Shown here: positions 56,701-64,000 of the stretch, one piece after another
How positions within the stretch are numbered: the stretch's first letter is position 1
Layout: each line of letters starts with the position of its first letter
Assembly (NCBI GenBank): GCA_030765065.1
Contig: CM060990.1
Span: forward strand, 665,644,618 to 665,708,617
Direction of reading: 5' to 3'
Origin: Deroplatys truncata
Lineage: Eukaryota; Arthropoda; Insecta; Mantodea; Mantidae
Length of the DNA stretch: 64,000 nucleotides
The notes under the pieces: generated by a model
What the model saw: the letters and a program-made list of their open reading frames with translations, nothing else
What the model was told of the DNA's origin: nothing
The model's database searches: none
Made by a program: the position numbers and the translations under genes

Positions 56701-59207
56701 AATTATATATCTAATTAACGAACGTTTTAAAAACTGCTTTAAACTAAACACAGAGAAATCTTCTCGAATGCTGAATCTCTGTCAAATATTACGAGTATTA
56801 CAAATATACAATAGCTGGCTTCAGAAGCTTAGATTGTTATTTGAAGGCCCTTCGTTTCCTTTACTGGCCAGAACTCTAAAGCTTAGTTCTCAAATGAAGG
56901 TAGTGGCTCGTCCTCCATGCTGGATCAAACGTGTTTCAAAAATATGGCATAAATAACAGTGTAACTGCTTTCGTTTTGGTTAGTGATGGGACGATACCAC
57001 CATTTCTCGATAGTCGATACCGATACGGATTTTTAAGCACATACTCGATACTCACTTTATAAAAACTGTAAAGCTTGTTCACTGAGTTATGTTCTTATTA
57101 TTAATTTTGTGCGTATAAACGCATTAACCAATTTTGTATTGTATGCTAATTCCTAAACTGTTCCTGTCTGACATTCTCCAATTGGCAGCAATTGCTTTAT
57201 TTTAAGAATGCCATATGTTATACGTTTCTATTGTTAGTCAAGGCTAATAATAATAATAATAATAATAATAATATAATATATTCTGTGAAGAAAACTTTCC
57301 TTTAAAGAATTTTCTCAAGTGGAAGGAAAGAACAAATATTTCCATGTGCTCTATTATCTCAAGTCTTAAGTTCTGATTTGTTTCTGCTGGATAGACACAG
57401 GTTTTGCCACCGGATTAGGTACATGTAATTGCTGAGAGTGAGTCACCAAGCCAAACTATTGCAGAAACATGGTTTTGTGCGTCAGCTAAATCAGTTTCAG
57501 TCAACACGGTTAACGCTGCATGTTACACGAGTACCTCTACCCGTTCCCCCAATTTGCATGTTTTCATTTAGACACAAGAGCCTACGGAATGTTACATTGA
57601 TTCACCCACAGGAAACGCAGTCCAGGTCTATCAAGAACTATAGTTCATCAACTCTTTGGGGACACGTGCGAGGCAATAGCGTGAAGTCTCGACTCCTTTC
57701 ATCCGTCATCTAGTATAAAGTTAAACGCAACAACTTTCAATAAAACGAAACTTAAACACTTAAAAAGTATCGAAGGTTTATCGGAGTATCGAGGTCCCAT
57801 CTCTAGTTTTGGGGGACTTTACCTCTTCGAGATATACCCCAAAAGTCTTTTGGAATGTTATTACGTTTAACTTTCGCATAGTATCAGCTTGGAGTTACTG
57901 CATCACTTCAAGTACGTCATATTATTTCAGTTGAATTTCGATAGTAAATATGCTACCTTTCTGTGCATAATTTATAACCAAAGGAATAGCATTTGTAATG
58001 CTGTTATAAGGGCCATAATATAACTGTATTATTAAAGCTATCAGCCACTTCCAAATGTTTCCTCTGCTTTATAAGAATTTGGAGAAAACTTCATTTGTAA
58101 ATTTATTGATTAAACCAGAGTATCTAGTAGAATTACTGCAGATAATCGGCTTCATTCCTATCATAAGTATGTAAAACATGAGGACTGTTGCATTTCGTAT
58201 GTTTTCCTGCAGTACTTTAACTTAGCTCTTGCTGAGTTTCTCTAACTCCAGAATAAAATTTTCGGATAAACCGTACAAGATGTGACGCGAGATTTTTTCT
58301 ATGTCCAATGTCTGTGGCATATTTTTTCGAAGCACAGCTTCACATTCTTTGGTATATGTATTTAGAATTATTTATTTGGATCATTTCTTGTTGAAAAACG
58401 TTTTATTAACACAATTTAAGCCTTATATTTATTTATTTATTTACTTGCTGCGTATGTAGCCATATAGAAGAATGCAGGGCAGCCAAATTTACCAATTCTC
58501 CACTGAAAGTAATGAAGTAATGCAGCCAACACTTTTTTGTCACTAAATTACACTAACTATATTATTATGTACATTGTTCCTAAGTTATACTGACTAGCTA
58601 TGTACACTAAACACTAACTCGTTAATTAAGCCTAGCTCAAACTTTAACTAAACCTAATCACTACACCACAGGTTAAACCTGCCTAATATCTTCCATTAGT
58701 TCCTGGAAAGGGTCTGCTGAACGGTTCTTGGGTTCAGGATGCCACAAATACTGACAAATGTGAGCGTCTAGGTGTTCTCTGTATTATTGAAATAACGGAA
58801 AGATAAGTTTTATTAATCGGATGAGCCATTTCTAAAAGTTGTATTATTTGCAAGAATATCCCCAAGAATATACAAACTTTGCTTCTCACACAACAATATA
58901 TTCTACTCCACTGCATGACGCGATTGTAAAGCAATAAAACCCCAGAGTCAGGACTTTTCAAAAGTGAACGGTTGCTAATCGCTTCCAGATTGTTGTGCAT
59001 ATGTGTGGGCATTTTTTCAGAGGCTGGCTATGGTTGCATCAAACGAAGCGCATGTTGGCTGCTATGCGAGAAGCAATAAAACTAATAGTCATCGGTCTTT
59101 TTCTGCTTGCGCATGCGCATTACAGGACCAAACTTCTCGCGTCACATGTTCGGAAGTATCTCCAATCACTAGTTAAATGCGTACATTGAAGAAAGTATAT
59201 TTCTGCC
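56701..59207. other. No recognisable gene
   Basis: Contains (AAT)n at 57246-57275. Inverted gata/tcgat-rich blocks lie near 56985-57050 and 57765-57800 (cgatactcactttat; tatcggagtatcgagg); they could be the two ends of an 0.8-kb element, but the match is short. Other frames look accidental. Confidence 0.4.
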
Positions 59208-60118
59208 CCTCGTTTGGAAACCAATTTGAGAATGTGTTTTTTCTTTACGTTGTTTGAGTTTATTTAGCTCCACGTATGGACGTCAATTTGAAGAGGTTGA
59301 TAATTATTTGCGTAATATGCTGCTACGTATGAAAAGCTGATTTGAGGATGTATTTTTGTTGTTGCGCTCCAAGTTAAAAAAAAGATATTTACTTTGTTAT
59401 TAAACTGCTTCTATAGATATTATTTATGTTTATGTTTGCCTCGGCTGCGTCAGTATTACTTTAGAGACACGTTTCTCTTAATCAGGGTGTGGTGCGACAA
59501 GAATGTAGGCTTACACAGATTCTAAGTTTTAATTCACTTCTTTCTATTAATCCTTGACACAAATTAAATATCACTACACTGATATCAAGAGATGTGAGAT
59601 TCTTTTATTTAATACTTGCACTTTTTTAACGCGTATGCTTTATTTTTCGTTTCACACGAATACGTTATATTTCTCTAGAGAATGCATCTTCCATCCGGTT
59701 ACTATCAAGGTCTGCAGGCAACTGAACATATTTCAACCGTCCAAACCCGTAAACTTCTGTATTTCAAGTCCCTGATTGGCTATTTTTTAAACTGTCACAA
59801 AATTTACGTTATTGCTGCTCTAATCATGACTAGTAGCATTTAAGCTCTCAAAGTCATTATTGCCTCAAGGTTACCTCATTGTTACCTTATTGTTAGTAAC
59901 TTTAAACTTATTATTCTCACAGCTCTTACATTATTAAATTACGTAATGCATTCACATAACATTATTAAACATGTTTACAATAATATAAGCATATGCAATG
60001 ACTGTTACATACATTTTACAAATTATTACATACATATTGCTTCAAGGCGGGCTATTATTGACTTTACATACTATATGATTTAATTGAAATTATTCAAGTG
60101 TTAAAATACTGCCTCAAC
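59208..60118 (+). repeat. Repeat R-C, copy 3
   Basis: Closest to the 49022 copy, with the same 5' sub-repeats and gaatgtaggcttacacagat, and ending gtgttaaaatactgcctcaa. It lacks one copy of the ctaatcctagtctaatagaa segment. Confidence 0.82.
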
Positions 60119-60326
60119 TTTCATAAAATAAATAACACATTGTTTGTTTAATCTATTACAGGTTATAGTATAAAATAGTTTCTATAGAACAGTGCATATA
60201 TGTATATATAATTTACATAAACTTGAAGTTTTATGGCTATTAAGATAAGATATTTGCACTTACACAGTTCACTCGTTGAAACCTGGGATTTCGTTGAGGC
60301 TGGCTTTGGTAAGCCATATCCTCCGA

Positions 60327-60540
60327 GCTGTGGAGGTTTCTATACTAGCCTCGAGCTCCTATACGATAGTGTTTGAAGCCCAATATAGGGTGATGCATTT
60401 CTTCGGGAGTAAACATATTTAGCATGGCTTCCGTGGAAAGGGTTGGTCCCATGGTTTGCTTATTCGCACGTAAAAGTATTTGATAACCTGCGAAGTCACC
60501 TCTAAGCACAGTTTTTGTCCATTTTCACAGACAAGTGCCT
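60327..60540 (+). mobile_element. SINE family S1, copy g, degenerate
   Basis: Only fragments of S1 remain recognisable: tactagcctcgagctcc, cttcgggagtaaa, tagcatggcttcc, cgcacgtaaaag. It is much older than the other S1 copies. Confidence 0.5.
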
Positions 60541-61381
60541 GCTCCTCCCTAGCGCCAAATAGCGGGAATTGAGCTAGTCGCTCGTCCCTGCATGAGGAAT
60601 AGAAGGCGTACTAGAAGTTTGGCTGGTTACAGATAACCTCGATAGAAATGTCTTTTGAATGACGTGTTTTATGATATTTATTAAACTGGGATTAAGTCTA
60701 CGGAGTAGGGATAGCCAGAACTAGCTCCAACGAATAGCGCGCTTGTACTCCTAGGGTAAAGCAAATCACTCGTTTATTAACCCTTCTTACCTCGAGGTTA
60801 AAACAGCAATGCCTTACAAATACTTTGCAGCAAATATGCGTGTAAAAGCTTTCGAAAATGTGGAATTATTGCTGTATTCCTATCTGTAAATAGCAGAGAA
60901 ACTCTTTTACCTTCTACCAGTTTCCAAATTATACTTAGGGTGAGATTAAAGGTTCTATCCCGCAATTGTTAAATATGCTAAGCTGATGTTCCATTATTTA
61001 AAAACTATTTAAGACAATATCGGAAAACTTTTAAAGGGTGTAGATGCATACCGTCAAAGTTCACTTATAATTATGCTTGTTCCAATCAGTTTGTTTAATA
61101 AGCAAGATAGGACTATTTTCTTAAGTATACCTTCTTTTGATTAAGCTTTGTTAGAAATTATTTTTTACCTAACCAACCATGTTATTAACACCTAAGTAGA
61201 AAAATAGTTATCTTAATTAGTTTCTGTGAAAATGGTTAATTTATGCCAGAGTATGTCAAGTACAGAAAACGCTATTCAGGGCAAAAATGGAGAAAACAAA
61301 CTTTTATATATTTGCAAACAAAGAAACTACACGGCTGGAGCACACAGATGCTGCCATACTTAGCATTTATACCAAGATGTA

Positions 61382-61921
61382 CGAGGGTAAGCCAATAAGT
61401 ATCCGCAGATTACTTTTAATTTTTTGTAGGTTGGCTATATCGGTTTGTGCGCGCGCACGTTGACATGTTGTTCCTTTGTCTCCGCTTGTGGGATGTTTGA
61501 CCGTTATCACTCCAGTGAGTGTTGCAATGTTGCATAACAAGCATGGCTGCACCCCTCACCGTTTGCACCAAGGAACAACAGCGTGTGGTTATCAGTTTTT
61601 TGTCGTCTGAAGGTTACCAGGGGCCAAAATCCTTCGAAGACCTTTCTCAAAATATGGGGGCAATGTTTACCCCGGTGAAATGTGTACGAATGGATTAAAA
61701 AGCTCAAAAATGGTCGGACAACTGAGAAGGACGAGGAAAGAGCAGGATGCCCATCCATATCCACCAGTGACGCCAACAATGAGCAAGTCCCTATCCTGAT
61801 TCAGAGAACCTAAGATTGACTGTTGGCAAGGGGACTACGTTGAAAAATGGGGGAATTGTAAGTTTGTATTGTTATAATAAATTTAACAAATTATGTGCGG
61901 ATACTTATTGATTTACCCTCG
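61382..61921 (+). mobile_element. Internally deleted mariner-type element, 540 bp
   Basis: Inverted repeats: left cgagggtaagccaataagta and right read inward cgagggtaaatcaataagta, both continuing tccgca (28 bp, 4 mismatches). TA precedes the left end (61380-61381); the base pair after the right end is AA, probably a mutated TA. The interior holds a transposase N-terminus only. Confidence 0.9.
61543..61760 (+). pseudogene. mariner-type transposase N-terminal remnant
   Basis: From ATG 61543: APLTVCTKEQQRVVISFLSS, then EGYQGPKSFEDLSQNMG, a frameshift near 61657, and WSDN-like decayed residues. The arrangement (about 40 residues of helix-rich N-terminus followed by a break) fits a DNA-binding domain of this superfamily. 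No catalytic residues remain. Confidence 0.6.
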
Positions 61922-62091
61922 AAGATAGAAATTTCCCCTAAAAGTTGGGCTAAAGTTTACCACTCAGTTCCAAAGTATGTATGAGTTGAGGCAATATTTT
62001 ATATCACAACATTGTGAATGCCAGAGTGATTGTAGTGTAAATGAATATTATTGCATGTACAGGATTTCAGATGTTTGTTAGCCATAAGTAT

Positions 62092-62612
62092 TGTTAGGAA
62101 ATAAGTTTACACGGCCTCACTGAAACTGACAATAGAAGTGGGTAACAATAAACCGAGGGGGTGAGTTGTTTATCACTAAGAAGAGACAAACAAGTGACGT
62201 CAGGGTAGCGTGCCTTTATTAGAAATGGAGGCAATATCTTCCCGAGAGTATATATGTTAGTAGCATTGATTGGCTGACAAAACACACGCTAAGGTGGGCG
62301 CGATTTGGTAACCAATAGCAGCTCTATTATAATGATTAGGCAATTCGGGGTGAAGGAGTATATATTCTCGAGCCATAGGCAAGTATCGCGCAGTTCGGAA
62401 GAATCTCTCACGAGGTGCACGTCGCAGAGTTAGTTACAAAAATGTGAAGTACGCGAAGTAATTGGTGCGCGTCAGCTAAAACGACTGTAGTTACATTCCT
62501 AAATATCACAGTTTCAGTCAGGCGTGTATAAAGATTAAATATGTCAATTATTAATTAAGTGTGACGCAATAAAAGTGTAGAAACAAATTTGTTTATCAGT
62601 TTTATCTTTTAG
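62092..62612 (+). mobile_element. Candidate solo LTR
   Basis: The stretch has the layout of an LTR promoter: a CCAAT motif (taaccaatagcag, about 62310), a TATA box (agtatatattctc, about 62360), an initiator-like gcgcagttcgg about 30 bp downstream (about 62393), and a polyadenylation signal (aataaaag, about 62567). It begins TGTTAGG and could end AACA at about 62612. No 5-bp target duplication is evident and there is no second LTR or internal coding region in view. A host promoter is an alternative. Confidence 0.4.
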
Positions 62613-62990
62613 CAACAACTCCTTTCCGTTTACACGCCCTGCTTAGAGATACTTGCTCGACTGAGTTAATAGCTAGCATGAGGACAAAGAACCCAAATTT
62701 AAAATAATAAACAATAAGAGGCGCCCAGAAAATAAGATAACACGAGCCATGAGAACAGCGACAGAGTTGTCATTTTTCTCTTCGAAGTGATGCAGACTTC
62801 GCACTACAATATAACAGGAACAGTACAATTTTTAAACATATATTTAAAATATAAGTATTCTGCCCACATTTCTAAAAATAAAGTGCTTTCTAAACGATAA
62901 TACATTTTACATGCTATTTAAACCATACGCAAGATTCCGAAATATTGATACAGAATATTTTATAACGTACTGTGTGTACCATCTTGAATA

Positions 62991-63493
62991 CAGGGCTATT
63001 CAAAACGAAGGAACAGACTTTAAATATTTATTTCTAATGAACGATAATAGATGGCGACATACGCGATACATCACTGAATAGAGAAAAGTTCAACATTTTA
63101 TTTTGTGTGTTCAAAATAAGCACCATTTGTTATGCGAAGACAACCATTGCTTTTCCGTTTGCATACGCAACCATCTTCTACGAATTTATTGTATCAATTG
63201 TAAATTTTTTATGACGAGGCGGCTCGTTTTTGCATTTAAAACGAAATGCACGCTGCAATGAAACAATGCATTCACTCTTTGTATAATACAGCACACAAAA
63301 CGACTTTTCCTGTGGCGTCGCCATTTTCTCGTAAACAAACACAGCGCCGTTGTAGGCACTGAATGGAACTAATAGGTGGTGCTTAAAACTTTGAACTTTC
63401 CTCTATTCAATGATGTTTCGTATGTGTCGCTATCTATTGTCGTTCATTACAAATGAATGTTTAAAATCTGTTTCTTCTTTTTGAATAACCCTA
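62991..63493 (-). mobile_element. TA-flanked element with 115-bp inverted repeats
   Basis: Left arm agggctattcaaaacgaagg; right arm read inward agggttattcaaaaagaaga. The arms continue to about 115 bp, including gaacgataatagatggcgac versus gaacgacaatagatagcgac. TA lies at 62989-62990 and 63494-63495. The interior carries the start of a transposase on the minus strand. Confidence 0.92.
63130..63324 (-). pseudogene. DUF4817-type transposase N-terminus
   Basis: From ATG 63324: MATPQEKSFCVLYYTKSECI, then VSLQRAFRFKCKNEPPRHKK, a helix-turn-helix of the kind annotated as DUF4817 in insect transposases (Q-K, CV.W...S...VQR.FR, PP). A stop follows at residue 49 and the remaining 16 codons (ANGKAMVVFA) suggest the linker. 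Everything downstream is deleted. Confidence 0.8.
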
Positions 63494-63859
63494 TAGTTTT
63501 ATTGATTTAAATTTCCCCCTCCACTTCACAAACATATTTTTCGATTGTTCCTCAGTATCCATAAAAATAGGCCTAGTGCTGTTTGTTTTTTTAGGTTGTA
63601 ATTATCTTTGAAGTATGACAGCTTCTACCATATGGAATATCCTTGCCATCTAGCGACAGAACTTGGCATAAGGTCTTATTCTTTTGACTGAATAAAATCC
63701 TCCCACGTATAGAAGGTACCAATAGTTTGTTTAATGCTAATCACAAATTTAGTTTATTACATTTCAGTGCCCTTTTACTAATAAAAATGGGTTAAATATT
63801 ACCATATACCACTGCAATGAACCCTTTCTAAAATTCTTATAGCAGTACTTGGTCTACTA

Positions 63860-64000
63860 GAAGAGTAAAAAATAAACTGAAGGCATACAGAAACGTTTAT
63901 TGCAGAAGAATGCAAACCTGAACATCATTTTCAAATCAAGCTCTTTTGGCAGTAGCACACGTCCATACTACTTTTCGAGATATTCCTGCACTCAGTTTTC
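63860..64000 (-). pseudogene. mariner-like transposase C-terminal fragment, copy 2
   Basis: Matches 33050-33215 (agagtaaaaaataaac, then aacgtttattgcag versus aacttttattacag). It runs off the window edge, so the rest of the element may lie beyond 64000. Confidence 0.5.

Larger units (their letters stand above)
61075..61985. repeat. Repeat R-G, copy 2, split by a mariner MITE
   Basis: Matches bases 20-425 of the window. The interruption at 61382-61921 falls where copy 1 reads tttgtagagta. Confidence 0.75.

Noticed and set aside
56985..57800. 0.8-kb DNA transposon suggested by inverted gata-rich blocks
   Set aside because: The inverted match is short and low-complexity, with no target duplication and no second copy.

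Overview
This window looks like non-genic DNA from a large, AT-rich, transposon-dense animal genome, most likely an insect or another arthropod. The evidence is a mix of tRNA-derived SINE families, Tc1/mariner and hAT-type elements with animal-type transposases, and decayed LINE 3' ends with RNase H or CCHC tails. I would not name the species; an orthopteroid or other large-genome insect is a guess. I found no complete host gene, rRNA, functional tRNA, operon, CRISPR array or prokaryotic feature. Most open frames are short and accidental. The ones with recognisable protein similarity are all broken pieces of transposable elements.

Layout. 1-5.2 kb: old repeats and five SINE families. 5.6-10.3 kb: two LINE remnants, an internally deleted mariner whose stop codon abuts a long (ACT)n tract, and a 1.24-kb Tc1-like element with two inactivating lesions. 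11-18.9 kb: a mosaic of repeats (here called R-A, R-B, R-E) and SINEs, many nested. 20.4-21.8 kb: repeat R-C inside repeat R-D. 23.0-24.65 kb: an S3 SINE, then a chimeric SINE whose internal segment has expanded into 14 tandem 75/76-bp units. 25.3-31.1 kb: R-A, R-B and two copies of R-F, one interrupted by a hAT-type MITE with a perfect 8-bp target duplication and the other by a SINE. 32.3-36.9 kb: SINEs and an R-A copy interrupted by a deleted mariner. 41.7-48.6 kb: R-A copies, a fold-back MITE, a pogo-like element containing a TTAA-flanked element, and a 5'-truncated LINE with an 8-bp target duplication. 48.6-50.0 kb: a SINE split by R-C. 52.5-55.4 kb: three inverted-repeat elements. 59.2-64 kb: R-C, a second copy of the repeat seen at bases 1-430 (split by a mariner MITE), a possible solo LTR, and further TA-flanked elements.

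The interest lies in the nesting. At several sites a sister copy of the host repeat preserves the uninterrupted or empty site, so insertion order and target duplications can be read directly. The SINE-to-minisatellite conversion at 23.4-24.5 kb is the most distinctive structure. Family labels S1-S8 (tRNA-related SINEs) and R-A to R-G (unclassified repeats) are my own names, from by-eye comparison within the window. Boundaries given without a target duplication are approximate.
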